Source of the DNA: Paracoccus litorisediminis
Lineage (GTDB): Bacteria; Pseudomonadota; Alphaproteobacteria; Rhodobacterales; Rhodobacteraceae
Direction: 5' to 3'
Length of the DNA stretch: 64,000 nt
Assembly (NCBI RefSeq): GCF_009711205.1
Contig: NZ_WMIG01000017.1
Coordinates: forward strand, 28,764-92,763
Below are positions 26,066 to 34,179 of the stretch, piece by piece; position 1 is the stretch's first letter; every line of letters begins with the position of its first letter. The notes under the pieces were generated by a model. The model had not been told where the DNA came from. It ran no database searches and was given only the letters and a program-made list of their open reading frames with translations. The position numbers were made by a program, and so were the translations under genes.

Positions 26066-27166
26066 ATGAAAAAACTGCAGTTATCCGCCCTGTCGCTGCT
26101 GCTGGCCACCGGCCCCGCCTTGGCCGAGCCGTTTGATCTGAACGCCTTGATCGCTGCGGCAAAGTCTGAGCCGCCAATCACCATCTATGACAGCACCGGC
26201 AAGATCGTCGACATGGCCGAAGCCTTCAGCGCGAAATACGGGTTGAAGGCGACCGGCCAGAAGGTCAGCGCCAACAGCCAGCTGGAAATGCTGATCCGAG
26301 AGGCGCAGGCCGGCAATATTCAGGGCGATGTGGCGCTGCTGACCGACACGCCCGCCGCCATCGCCCAGCTTTTGCCGACCAATGTCCTGCACAGCTGGGT
26401 ACCTGCAGATCTTGAACCCGACATCCCGGAATCCTATCGCAGCCCGCTGGCGATTTCGACCAATGCCAATGTGTGGGCCTATAACACCGAAAAATATCCC
26501 GAATGCCCGGTCACCAATATCTGGCAGCTGACCGAGCCGGAATGGCGGGGCAAGGTCGTGCTGATCGATCCTCTGACCAAGGGCACCTATACCGACTGGT
26601 TCAACCAGATGGCCCTGCATGGCGAGGATGCGCTGAAGGCGGCCTATCAGGCGCAGTATGGCAAGCCGCTGGCCAGCGACCAGCCCTCGGCGGCGGCGGC
26701 TTGGCTGGCGGCCATGGGGGCCAATGCGCCGCTGATGGCGGACGGCGACGACCGCGTATCAGAAGCGGTCGGCGCCCCGGGTCAGCCCGAGCCGTTCATG
26801 GGCCTGCTGAGTTCGGCCAAGTTTCGCGACAATGCCGACAAGGGTTATCGGCTGGGGCTTTGCACCGGAATGAATCCTTGGGTCGGCTGGTCCTATAGCA
26901 AGCTGGGGCTGATCGCCTCGGGGACCGACAGTCCGAATGCGGCCAAGCTGTTCATCCATTACGTGCTGACCGAGGAAGGGATCATGCCGCAGATGATGGA
27001 CGGCAAGATGCCAACCAGCGCCAAGATCGCCCTGCCGCAGGACGAGCCCTCGGGGCTGGCCCAGCATCTGGCCGATCTGTTCCCCTATGATGCCAAGACC
27101 GGGATGGAGGATTGGGACAGTCGGCAGGATTGGCAGGATTTCTGGCGCGTCCATCACACGCGTTAG
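26066..27166 (+). CDS. Periplasmic substrate-binding protein 3 of 3 (AfuA-like)
   Basis: A 366-residue paralogue. The ATG at 26066 is preferred because GGGGAGA lies about seven bases upstream and it starts a regular signal peptide (MKKLQLSALSLLLATG, cleavage after LAE/ALA). It shares YDSTGKIVDMAEAFSAKYG and TNIWQLTEPEWRGKV with copy 2, so these two are closer to each other than to copy 1. It ends 16 bases before a strong hairpin that separates the binding-protein genes from the first phosphatase gene. Role as for the others: capture of a phosphorylated organic ligand (inferred) in the periplasm. Confidence 0.9.
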   Translation: MKKLQLSALSLLLATGPALAEPFDLNALIAAAKSEPPITIYDSTGKIVDMAEAFSAKYGLKATGQKVSANSQLEMLIREAQAGNIQGDVALLTDTPAAIAQLLPTNVLHSWVPADLEPDIPESYRSPLAISTNANVWAYNTEKYPECPVTNIWQLTEPEWRGKVVLIDPLTKGTYTDWFNQMALHGEDALKAAYQAQYGKPLASDQPSAAAAWLAAMGANAPLMADGDDRVSEAVGAPGQPEPFMGLLSSAKFRDNADKGYRLGLCTGMNPWVGWSYSKLGLIASGTDSPNAAKLFIHYVLTEEGIMPQMMDGKMPTSAKIALPQDEPSGLAQHLADLFPYDAKTGMEDWDSRQDWQDFWRVHHTR

Positions 27167-27181
27167 CCACAGTTGACCGGC

Positions 27182-27202
27182 GGGCCGGGACGGTCCCGGC
27201 CC
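27182..27202 (+). terminator. GC-rich hairpin between transport and phosphatase genes
   Basis: A perfect palindrome of two 10-base arms around one base (GGGCCGGGAC G GTCCCGGCCC). In RNA it would form a stem of about nine pairs with a 3-base loop. No U-run follows. It is likely an mRNA-stabilising or partial-terminator element that keeps binding-protein message levels above those of the phosphatases. Confidence 0.55.
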
Positions 27203-27223
27203 CCAGATCCAAACAATGGGCAG

Positions 27224-28069
27224 ATGATGAACGACCATATCCTGCAGGCTGCCATCTCGGCCAGTCGCCTTGCGGCACCCGAACTTCTTGCGGCTTTCCG
27301 GGGAAGGATCGAGGTGGATTTCAAGGTGGACCGCCATGACCCGGTGACCATCCATGACCGCCGCGCCGAGGCGATGATCCGCGACAGCATCTTTCGCGCG
27401 ATCCCCGATTCCACCTTCATGGGCGAGGAAGGCGGCACCACCGGCGATGGTGAGGTGAAATGGTTCGTCGACCCGATCGACGGCACCTCGAATTTCGCAA
27501 GCGGGATTGCCTTCTGGTGCATCTCGGTGGGTGCGGTGGTCGGTGGCAAGGTAGTCGCGGGCGCAATCTATGATCCGGTTGCCGACAACCTGTTCACCGC
27601 CTCCAGCGCCGGGGCTTGGCTGAACGGCAAGCCGCTGCGCAGCATTGATGCCCCTGCCGAGGAAAATGCCACGCTGATCTGCGGCTATCCGGTGACCCGC
27701 GATTTCCGGCTGGACGGGACCGAGCTGTCCTTGCAGCGCTTCGGGCGCATGGTCCAGACGGTAGCCACCCTGCGTCGCCCCGGCAGCGCGGCATTGTCGC
27801 TGGCTCATGTCGCCGCCGGCTGGGTCGATGCAGCGGCGGGCTTTGGGGCCAATCCTTGGGATGTCACGGCGGGCATTCTGATCGTCGAGCGGGCGGGCGG
27901 GCGTTATCTGCCGTTCTCGATGGGAAAATGCAGCGACAATGCCCCGGCCTATGAGCATCCCGGCTATCTGGCCCTGCGTGGCGGGGCCGATTATCCGACG
28001 CTGAAATCCATCGCGACCGAGATTTCCCGGCATCGGGCCACCAGCCGGCCCATGGCCACGCAGGACTGA
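27224..28069 (+). CDS. Inositol-monophosphatase-family phosphatase 1
   Basis: A 281-residue Mg-dependent, Li-sensitive-type phosphatase of the FIG/IMPase superfamily. Metal ligands are visible in GEEGG (Glu68-Glu69), VDPIDGTSNF (Asp83, Asp86) and PWDVTAG (Asp213). Substrates in the family include inositol phosphates, histidinol phosphate, fructose bisphosphate and nucleotide phosphates. The double ATG at 27224/27227 is chosen; upstream residues of the frame are only a translated hairpin. It has no signal peptide and so acts on imported substrate in the cytoplasm. It lies directly behind the third binding-protein gene and before a second, distinct IMPase paralogue. Confidence 0.92.
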   Translation: MMNDHILQAAISASRLAAPELLAAFRGRIEVDFKVDRHDPVTIHDRRAEAMIRDSIFRAIPDSTFMGEEGGTTGDGEVKWFVDPIDGTSNFASGIAFWCISVGAVVGGKVVAGAIYDPVADNLFTASSAGAWLNGKPLRSIDAPAEENATLICGYPVTRDFRLDGTELSLQRFGRMVQTVATLRRPGSAALSLAHVAAGWVDAAAGFGANPWDVTAGILIVERAGGRYLPFSMGKCSDNAPAYEHPGYLALRGGADYPTLKSIATEISRHRATSRPMATQD

Positions 28070-28103
28070 ACAGAGATGGCGCAGGCCAAGCTGCAAATAG
28101 GGT

Positions 28104-28117
28104 TGCACTGCTGTGCA
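28104..28117. promoter_or_regulatory. Internal LacI-type operator TGCACTGCTGTGCA
   Basis: An exact copy of the operator in front of the LacI gene (32370), here extended to 16 bp by flanking T and A. It lies 36 bases before the second IMPase gene, in the 84-base gap after the first. It implies either an internal promoter for the last three phosphatase genes or a roadblock site for the repressor. Confidence 0.65.
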
Positions 28118-28153
28118 AATCCAGCGAAGACGATGTCATAAAAGGGCGAATGC

Positions 28154-28999
28154 ATGACACTTGACACCGAAGCCATCGACCGCCGCGAAGCCTTTCTGCT
28201 TGAGCTGCTGACATCCGCGGCGCTGCTGGCCAAGGAGGGCTTTTCGCGGCAGGTCGGGCAGCCCGTCGGCATGAAGGGCCCGCAGGATTATCTGACCGAA
28301 ACCGATGGCATGGTCGAGGCTCATATCCGCAGCCGCATCGCCGAGACCTTCCCCGAAGACGGGTTTCTGGGCGAGGAAACCGGCGGTCGCCCCGGCAGTC
28401 AGGCTTGGGTGGTCGATCCCATCGACGGCACCGCGAATTTCGCCCGCGTCATCCCGCATTTCTGCATCTCGATCGCCTTCGTGGCGAATGGCGAGGTGCA
28501 GCTGGGCGCGATCGTGAACCCGATCCTCGATGAGGTCTATCTGGCCCGCAAGGACCGGGGCGCGCGGATGAACGGCAAGCCGATTCATGTTTCGGCGACG
28601 GCAGATGTGACGGCGACTTCATTTGAAATGGGCTGGTCAAACCGCCGCCCGACGCTGGACTATATCACCGCCGTATCGACCCTGTTCGAGGCGGGCAGCA
28701 ATGTGCGACGGGGGGCCTGCGGCGCGCTTGGTCTGGCCTATGTCGCCGATGGCCGCAGCGACGGCTATGCCGAATTGCACATGAATTCATGGGATTGCCT
28801 TGCCGGTCTGCTGCTGGTGCGCGAGGCGGGCGGGGTCACCGGCCCGTTCCTGTCGCTGGGCGGGCTGACCGAGGGCGCGCCGGTTCTGGCCGCCAATCCG
28901 CATGTGGCACAACTGCTGTCGCGATCAACCGGGATCGCGCTGCTGGCCGGACCAGATCTGCTTGCGCAAGACGAAGAAGGATTGTTGAGGACCGCATGA
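28154..28999 (+). CDS. Inositol-monophosphatase-family phosphatase 2
   Basis: A 281-residue member of the same superfamily as the preceding gene but clearly diverged. Metal-binding motifs: GEETGG (Glu74-Glu75), VVDPIDGTANF (Asp88, Asp91) and SWDCLAG (Asp214); a KGPQDYLTETD segment gives the usual Lys41 and Asp51. The ATG at 28154 follows GGGCGAATGC; the start is supported by family alignment. Its stop overlaps the ATG of the cysteine-phosphatase gene (ATGA), showing translational coupling. Two IMPases in one operon suggest either two phosphate positions or two different substrates. Confidence 0.92.
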   Translation: MTLDTEAIDRREAFLLELLTSAALLAKEGFSRQVGQPVGMKGPQDYLTETDGMVEAHIRSRIAETFPEDGFLGEETGGRPGSQAWVVDPIDGTANFARVIPHFCISIAFVANGEVQLGAIVNPILDEVYLARKDRGARMNGKPIHVSATADVTATSFEMGWSNRRPTLDYITAVSTLFEAGSNVRRGACGALGLAYVADGRSDGYAELHMNSWDCLAGLLLVREAGGVTGPFLSLGGLTEGAPVLAANPHVAQLLSRSTGIALLAGPDLLAQDEEGLLRTA

Positions 29000-29625
29000 G
29001 TGACAAACCCACACGGCATCACGACCGCCCGCTGATCAGCCCCGTTTATGAAAACCTGCCCGGCTACGGCATCGATCTGTATGTCGGCGGGCGCGAGGGG
29101 GCCTCGGATGTGGCCCTGCTGCGCGCCAATGGCATCAGCACGGTGCTGAATTGCGCGGTGAACCTTGATTTCAACTATGTCCCGGTCCCCGATGAGGTCT
29201 CGCATGACAGTCGGGTCGATTATGGCCCGGCGCTGATCCGCTATTACAAGCTGGGCATCGTCGATGGGCCGGGCAATCCCGATACGATGATGCTGGCTGG
29301 TTACTACCAGCTGCGCGGTGCGCTGGATCAGGTGATGCCGGACAAGCCCAGCTATCCGTTGCGCGAGCGCGGCAATGTCTTGGTGAATTGCCGGGCCGGA
29401 CGTTCGCGTTCGGTCATTCTGGTGGCGCTGTTTCTGCATCTGCATTTGCCCAAGGAATTCCCGACCCTGAATTCTGCCATCGACCATGTCCGCGTGAAAC
29501 GCGAGCTGCATCCGGACGAATGGCATGAAACGCCAAAACCCATGCTGATCGCCGCCGCCGAGCGCACGGCGCGCTGGGTGCATCTGATCGAGGCCGCGCG
29601 CGCCGGGGACGAGGCCGCCGCGTGA
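28996..29625 (+). CDS. Dual-specificity-type (cysteine) phosphatase
   Basis: A 209-residue protein with the protein-tyrosine/dual-specificity phosphatase fold. The P-loop is NCRAGRSRS with catalytic Cys132 and Arg138 (C-x5-R), and Asp90 in GIVDGPGN is the likely general acid. The usual His before the Cys is Asn, as in some atypical members. Early residues DLYVGGREGASDVALLRANGI match the family's opening strand. It overlaps the upstream gene by ATGA and the downstream gene by GTGA, so the three phosphatases are made together. In this setting it more likely works on small phosphorylated metabolites, as PTEN-, IpgD- or phytase-like enzymes do, than on proteins. That is inference. Confidence 0.85.
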   Translation: MSDKPTRHHDRPLISPVYENLPGYGIDLYVGGREGASDVALLRANGISTVLNCAVNLDFNYVPVPDEVSHDSRVDYGPALIRYYKLGIVDGPGNPDTMMLAGYYQLRGALDQVMPDKPSYPLRERGNVLVNCRAGRSRSVILVALFLHLHLPKEFPTLNSAIDHVRVKRELHPDEWHETPKPMLIAAAERTARWVHLIEAARAGDEAAA

Positions 29626-31202
29626 TCCGCATTGCTGTGATTGCCGATCCGCATGTCCATGACTGCGGCTGGCGACCCGAGGGGGCAGGTCTTGACGCGG
29701 CGATCCGCAGCTTTGGCGATACGCTGGCCTCGACACGGGTGTTCAATGAAAGCATTCCGGCCTTTCGCGCGGCGTTGGACTGCGCGGTCGCGGAAGGGGC
29801 CAAGCTGGTGCTGCTGGTCGGCGATCTGACCGATGATGGGCAGGCACCGAATATCGCGGCCGCTGTGGCGCTGATCGCTGAATATCGCGACCGGCATGGG
29901 CTACGGGTTCTGGCGACGCCGGGCAATCACGATTTCTTCGCCTTGCACGGGCGGCCACAGAAAAAGACCTTTCTGACCGCCGATGGCACGCCGCAAACCT
30001 TATGCAGCACCGATTGCCCCGAGGCGGCGACGCTGGGCATGGATGCGGCGCTGCGCCGGATGCAGCATCTGGGCTATCGGCCCGAGCCGGGCGATATGCA
30101 TTGGGAAAGCCCCTTCGGCACCGACCCTGATTTCGCGGCGCGAACCTATCTTGTGCCCAGCCCGGATGGTGGCACCAGCTGCCGGATGGTCGACGCCTCC
30201 TATCTGGTTGAGCCGGTCGAAGGGCTTTGGGTCCTGTCCATTGACAGCAATGTCAGCGTGCCGCGGGATAATGCGCAGGATTTCACGGACCCCGCTGCCT
30301 TTCACGACGCGACCGATGGCGGCTGGCCGACGGTGCTGCGTCACCGGGCACATCTGCTGCCGTGGATGCGCGATGTGGCGGCGCGGGCCAAGGCGGGCGG
30401 CAAGCAATTGGTGGCGTTTTCGCATTATCCGGTGCTGGACGTGCTGGCCGGCACTGGCAGCGATGAATTGCGGATCTTTGGCCCGACCGGGCTGGCCCGC
30501 CGCACCCCGCCGTCAGTGGTGGCCGAGGCCGTTGCCGCGACCGGTGTGCCGCTTCATTTCTCGGGTCATCTGCACGTGAATGATACGGCTTTTCACCCTT
30601 ATGGGGGCCGGGGTCTGTTCAATATCTCGGTCCCCTCTCCGGTCGGTTTCTGCCCGGCGATGAAGATCGTCGATCTGGATGGCGACCGGGTGACGATCCG
30701 CAGCCTGCCGTTGTCGCAGGTGCCCGGCCATGATCTGGCATTCGCCGCGTATCGGGCCGAAGCCGGGGCCTCAGTCGGGCCTGCGATGCATGCTGCGGAT
30801 CATGGCGCGTTTCTGGACCATCACTTGGTAGAACTGGTCCGTGGCCGCTACGTCCCGCGCGAATGGCCTGCGGAAATGGCGGAATTCGTGGATAATGCCC
30901 GCGTCGACGACCTGCTGGCGCTGCTGGGCGTGCCGCTGGCCGATGCCCCGGATCTGACCATGTGGCAGCTGGTCGAGGACTGGTATCGCCTGCGCAAAGC
31001 CGGGACGCTGGCCGAAGCCTATGTCGCCCCCGAGCGTTTGGACTTTTACCGACGGCTTTGCGAAAGTATTCCGCCAGGGTCTGACAACAGCCTTGCGGGC
31101 CGCTTCTTGGTACTGCTGCGGATACTGCGCGGCTATCTGGGCAGGCTGCCGAATGGTGATTTCACCTTGGATATGCGCGACCTGTCGGTCAGGGGCAGTT
31201 GA
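29622..31202 (+). CDS. Calcineurin-like metallophosphoesterase
   Basis: A 526-residue metallophosphoesterase. The dinuclear-metal motifs are in order: DPHVHD (Asp9, His11), GDLTDDG (Asp68), GNHD (101-104), then SHYPVLD and GHLHVND. The catalytic fold covers roughly the first 350 residues; about 150 further residues form a C-terminal domain I do not recognise. There is no signal peptide, so it is cytoplasmic. The GTG at 29622 overlaps the stop of the cysteine phosphatase. Such enzymes cleave phosphodiesters or monoesters; with the IMPases it could first open a diester, after which the others remove the remaining phosphate. It converges with the LacI gene, three bases apart. Confidence 0.88.
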   Translation: MIRIAVIADPHVHDCGWRPEGAGLDAAIRSFGDTLASTRVFNESIPAFRAALDCAVAEGAKLVLLVGDLTDDGQAPNIAAAVALIAEYRDRHGLRVLATPGNHDFFALHGRPQKKTFLTADGTPQTLCSTDCPEAATLGMDAALRRMQHLGYRPEPGDMHWESPFGTDPDFAARTYLVPSPDGGTSCRMVDASYLVEPVEGLWVLSIDSNVSVPRDNAQDFTDPAAFHDATDGGWPTVLRHRAHLLPWMRDVAARAKAGGKQLVAFSHYPVLDVLAGTGSDELRIFGPTGLARRTPPSVVAEAVAATGVPLHFSGHLHVNDTAFHPYGGRGLFNISVPSPVGFCPAMKIVDLDGDRVTIRSLPLSQVPGHDLAFAAYRAEAGASVGPAMHAADHGAFLDHHLVELVRGRYVPREWPAEMAEFVDNARVDDLLALLGVPLADAPDLTMWQLVEDWYRLRKAGTLAEAYVAPERLDFYRRLCESIPPGSDNSLAGRFLVLLRILRGYLGRLPNGDFTLDMRDLSVRGS

Positions 31203-31205
31203 TCC

Positions 31206-32264
31206 TCAGGGCCGGACGGTCTTGCGCCAGACGACATGGACCGGGAAGCGGACTTTGGCCGGGCCGCCCTCGTCCTCATCCAGCATTTCGGCGATGTAGT
31301 CGGCGATTTCGGCGATGGGCTGGCGGAAGGTGGTCAGGTCATAGCCCAGCCAGGACGCCGCCGAGATGTCGTCAAAGCCGATGACGCAGATATCCTCGGG
31401 GATGCGCAGCCGAAACTCGATCCGGGTCGCGTCCAGAAAGCCAAGCGCCAGCAGATCGGTGACGCAGAACACCCCGTCCGGTCGGTTCGATCCGGCCAGC
31501 AACTGCCGCGCGCTTTCCGCACCCGAGGCATAGCCCGTCGGGCCGGCGCGGCTGACCGCGACCTCGATCCCGGCGCTTTTTGCCGCGGCCACAAAGGCGG
31601 TTTCGCGGGCGACAATGCTGGGGGTCCCGGCGGTCGAGCTGACCACGGCCAGCCGCGTGCATCCGGCACGGCGCAGCATGAAACAGGCCTCGGTCGCGGC
31701 AGCTTCGTTCTCGATCATCAGGAATTGCGGGCCTTCAATCGCGTCGTCGCGGTTGATCAGGATGACCCGTTGGCCGTTCTCGATGCAGGTTTCGACCAAG
31801 GATAGCGGCGGCGCACCTGACACCACAACCGTCGCCTCGGCCCGGTAATTCAACGTCTGGCGCAAGGCGGCCTCGACATTCGCAGGCTGACCGGCGGTAT
31901 TCAGCACCATCACCACCTTGCCCTTGTCCTGCAGGCGGCGGGTCGCGGCCTCGACAAAGCTGGCTTGGAACGGGGTCTGCATCTCGGCCACGATCAGGCA
32001 GACGATCCCGGAGCGGTGATGGATCAACCCACGCGCCAGATGGTTGACGTGGTAGCCCAGCTTTTCCGCAGCGGCGAGCACCTTGGCACGCGTCTCGGGC
32101 GAAACGCTGGCCCCATCGGTAAAGGTGCGCGACACCGCCGAGCGGGAAACGCCCGCAACTTCCGCCACCCTGCTGGCGCTGACCGAGGCCTTCCGGGGTT
32201 TAAGCTTCGACTTGGCCACCGCAACCTCATACCGGGACTGCACGATATGGCTCCGATCTCGCAC
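31206..32264 (-). CDS. LacI-family repressor of the organophosphate locus
   Basis: A 352-codon LacI/PurR-type regulator. The helix-turn-helix is at about residues 30-50 (SRVAEVAGVSRSAVSRTF), followed by the hinge helix and a sugar-binding-like (periplasmic-binding fold) effector domain with the usual IVCLIVAEMQTPF, RVILINRDD and ICVIGFDDISAA segments. The start is a GTG at 32264; a GTG at 32219 would give a more typical distance to the HTH. The gene is divergent from the Na/Pi-transporter gene and has an operator copy about 106 bases upstream. It is therefore expected to regulate itself and that gene, plus the transport and phosphatase operon through the other copies. Confidence 0.9.
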   Translation of the reverse strand: MRDRSHIVQSRYEVAVAKSKLKPRKASVSASRVAEVAGVSRSAVSRTFTDGASVSPETRAKVLAAAEKLGYHVNHLARGLIHHRSGIVCLIVAEMQTPFQASFVEAATRRLQDKGKVVMVLNTAGQPANVEAALRQTLNYRAEATVVVSGAPPLSLVETCIENGQRVILINRDDAIEGPQFLMIENEAAATEACFMLRRAGCTRLAVVSSTAGTPSIVARETAFVAAAKSAGIEVAVSRAGPTGYASGAESARQLLAGSNRPDGVFCVTDLLALGFLDATRIEFRLRIPEDICVIGFDDISAASWLGYDLTTFRQPIAEIADYIAEMLDEDEGGPAKVRFPVHVVWRKTVRP

Positions 32265-32369
32265 GCGGGGTCAGTATCCTGCTTTCCCCCTTTGTTCAGG
32301 AAACTTGGCCGAATTGCAAGTCATGCCGTCAGCTTCGACGCAGTTCAGGTGCCGTTTGTGCAAAGATAT

Positions 32370-32383
32370 TGCACTGCTGTGCA
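32370..32383. promoter_or_regulatory. LacI-type operator TGCACTGCTGTGCA in the divergent promoter region
   Basis: Identical in all 14 bases to the internal operator at 28104. Two more half-sites flank it: GTGCA at 32358-32362 and TGCAC at 32390-32394, giving a run of four half-sites in 37 bases. It stands between the divergent LacI and Na/Pi-transporter genes, so it can control both. Confidence 0.7.
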
Positions 32384-32435
32384 GATAGATGCACTGTAAC
32401 CTGATCCGACCGCCGTCGGAGCGGAGAGCGGCATC

Positions 32436-34121
32436 GTGCATTCTACCATCCAGCTGATCGACCTTCTGGGCGCTGCGGCGCTGCTGCTTTGGGGGCTGCG
32501 CCTGATCAAGACCGGGGTGCTGCGCGCCTATGGCGTGGTCTTGCGGCAATGGCTGGCGCGCGGCGCGGGCAACCGGGTGGCCGCCGCCTTTTGGGGGTTC
32601 GTGGCCACGCTTGGCCTGCAATCCAGCACGGCGACGGCGGTCATCATCGCCTCATTCACGGCCCGCGATATTCTGCGGCCGCGGATGGCGCAGGCGATGA
32701 TGCTGGGGGCCAATCTGGGCACGGCAATCGTTACCCTTATCCTGTCCGCCGATCTGCATTGGATGGCGAGTGCGGCGATCTTTCTGGGGGTACTGGTCCA
32801 AAATACCACGGGCTCGAACCGCAACAGGAACATGGGCCGCGCGGTGCTCGGGCTGGGATTCATGCTGTTGGCCCTGCAATTGCTGGGCGCGGTGACCGAG
32901 CCGCTGCGCGGATCGCAAACCACCGTCGCCATTTTGTCCGGCCTTGGCAACGCGCCCGCCTTCGCCCTGCTGATCGCGGCCGGGCTGGCCATTCTGGGAT
33001 CGTCCAGCCTGGCGGTCGTCGTGCTGGTCATGCTGCTGGCCGGGGCCGGAGTCGTCGGGCCGGAACTGGCATTGTGGCTGGTGGCCGGGGCCAATCTGGG
33101 CGGCGCCGTGCCGCCTTGGCTGGCCGTCCGCGCGGAAGGCGTGGCAGCGCAGCGGTTGACCTTGGCAAATCTGCTGGTCCGCGCGATCGGCGCATTGGCC
33201 GTGCTGGTTCTGGCAGGTCCGATTGCGCGGGGACTGGGCCAAATCCTGACCCAACCCGATCATTTCGTGGTCGGGGCGCATGTCGCCTTCAATCTGGCGC
33301 TACTGATCGTTTTCCTGCCGCTGCTGACGCCGATCTCGCGTCTGGCTGAACGGCTGACGCCCGCAACCTCAGGCACTCCGGCATCCCGCAGTCATCTGGA
33401 TGACAGCCTGCTGTCGATGCCGGAAATGGCCTTGGCCCAGGCCGCGCGTGAAACACTGCGCGTCGGCGATCTGGTCAGCGAGATGCTGGAGCGCACCGTC
33501 ACGTCCTTGCGCGATTCCGATGAAGCCCCCTTCACCGACATCGCCCGGCTGGAGGAGCAGGTCGATCAGCAGCACGAAGCGATCAAGCTGTATGTCGCCC
33601 GCCTATGCCGTGGCGCGCTGGACGAGGATGATGCCCGTCGCGCCGGTGAGATCGTGTCCTATGCCATCAATCTGGAGCATATCGGCGATATCGTCGAAGG
33701 TGGCCTTGCCGAGATCGCGGTGAAGAAGGCGCGTAAGAAACTGGCTTTTTCAAACGAAGGTCAGGCCGAGATTGCGGCTTTCTTCCAGCATACTCAGGAA
33801 AATCTGCGCATGGCGCAGGCGATTTTCCTGTCGCGCGATGCGACCTTGGCACGGCGTCTGGTGGCCCGCAAGGTCGAAAGCCGCCGGATCGAGGCCGAAT
33901 CCGCCGAGCACCATTTGCAGCGGATGCGCATCGGCCGGGCCGAGACGTTGGAGACCAGCACCATCCATCTGGACATCCTGCGCGACCTGAAGCGCGTGAA
34001 CGCCCATATCGCCTCGGTCGCCTATCCCATCCTCGAAGGACTAGGGATGCTGGAGGAAAGTCGGTTGAAAAGTGACGCCATTCTCAAAGCGCGCATTGAT
34101 GGCCCTGCGGGAAATGCGTGA
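32436..34121 (+). CDS. Na/Pi-cotransporter-family protein with PhoU-like C-terminal domain
   Basis: A 561-residue membrane protein of the NptA/YjbB (Na/Pi cotransporter II) family. About eight to ten TM helices fill residues 5-310. The first QSS repeat is clear (LQSSTATAVIIASF, Gln62), while the second repeat is degenerate (ILGSSSLAVVVL). The C-terminal 200 residues are helical and PhoU-like (LRVGDLVSEMLERTV, INLEHIGDIVEGGL). E. coli YjbB of this build exports phosphate. Start is GTG with GGAG 13 bases upstream. Regulation by the same operator as the phosphatases suggests it disposes of, or recaptures, the phosphate they release. Confidence 0.9.
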   Translation: MHSTIQLIDLLGAAALLLWGLRLIKTGVLRAYGVVLRQWLARGAGNRVAAAFWGFVATLGLQSSTATAVIIASFTARDILRPRMAQAMMLGANLGTAIVTLILSADLHWMASAAIFLGVLVQNTTGSNRNRNMGRAVLGLGFMLLALQLLGAVTEPLRGSQTTVAILSGLGNAPAFALLIAAGLAILGSSSLAVVVLVMLLAGAGVVGPELALWLVAGANLGGAVPPWLAVRAEGVAAQRLTLANLLVRAIGALAVLVLAGPIARGLGQILTQPDHFVVGAHVAFNLALLIVFLPLLTPISRLAERLTPATSGTPASRSHLDDSLLSMPEMALAQAARETLRVGDLVSEMLERTVTSLRDSDEAPFTDIARLEEQVDQQHEAIKLYVARLCRGALDEDDARRAGEIVSYAINLEHIGDIVEGGLAEIAVKKARKKLAFSNEGQAEIAAFFQHTQENLRMAQAIFLSRDATLARRLVARKVESRRIEAESAEHHLQRMRIGRAETLETSTIHLDILRDLKRVNAHIASVAYPILEGLGMLEESRLKSDAILKARIDGPAGNA

Positions 34122-34179
34122 TCCTTACTGTCCTCTGTGGTTGCCGTCCCCGAAGCAAGAGGATTTTGACCGCACGGTC

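Noticed and set aside
20801..27166. Iron (ferric) transport as the function of the AfuABC-like system.
   Set aside because: The family includes ferric importers, but the four adjacent phosphatases and shared operators point to phosphorylated organic ligands; not excluded experimentally.
26759..28108. A 449-codon minus-strand frame across the third binding-protein and first IMPase genes.
   Set aside because: Low-complexity, Gln/Arg/Gly-rich shadow frame spanning two real genes and their hairpin.
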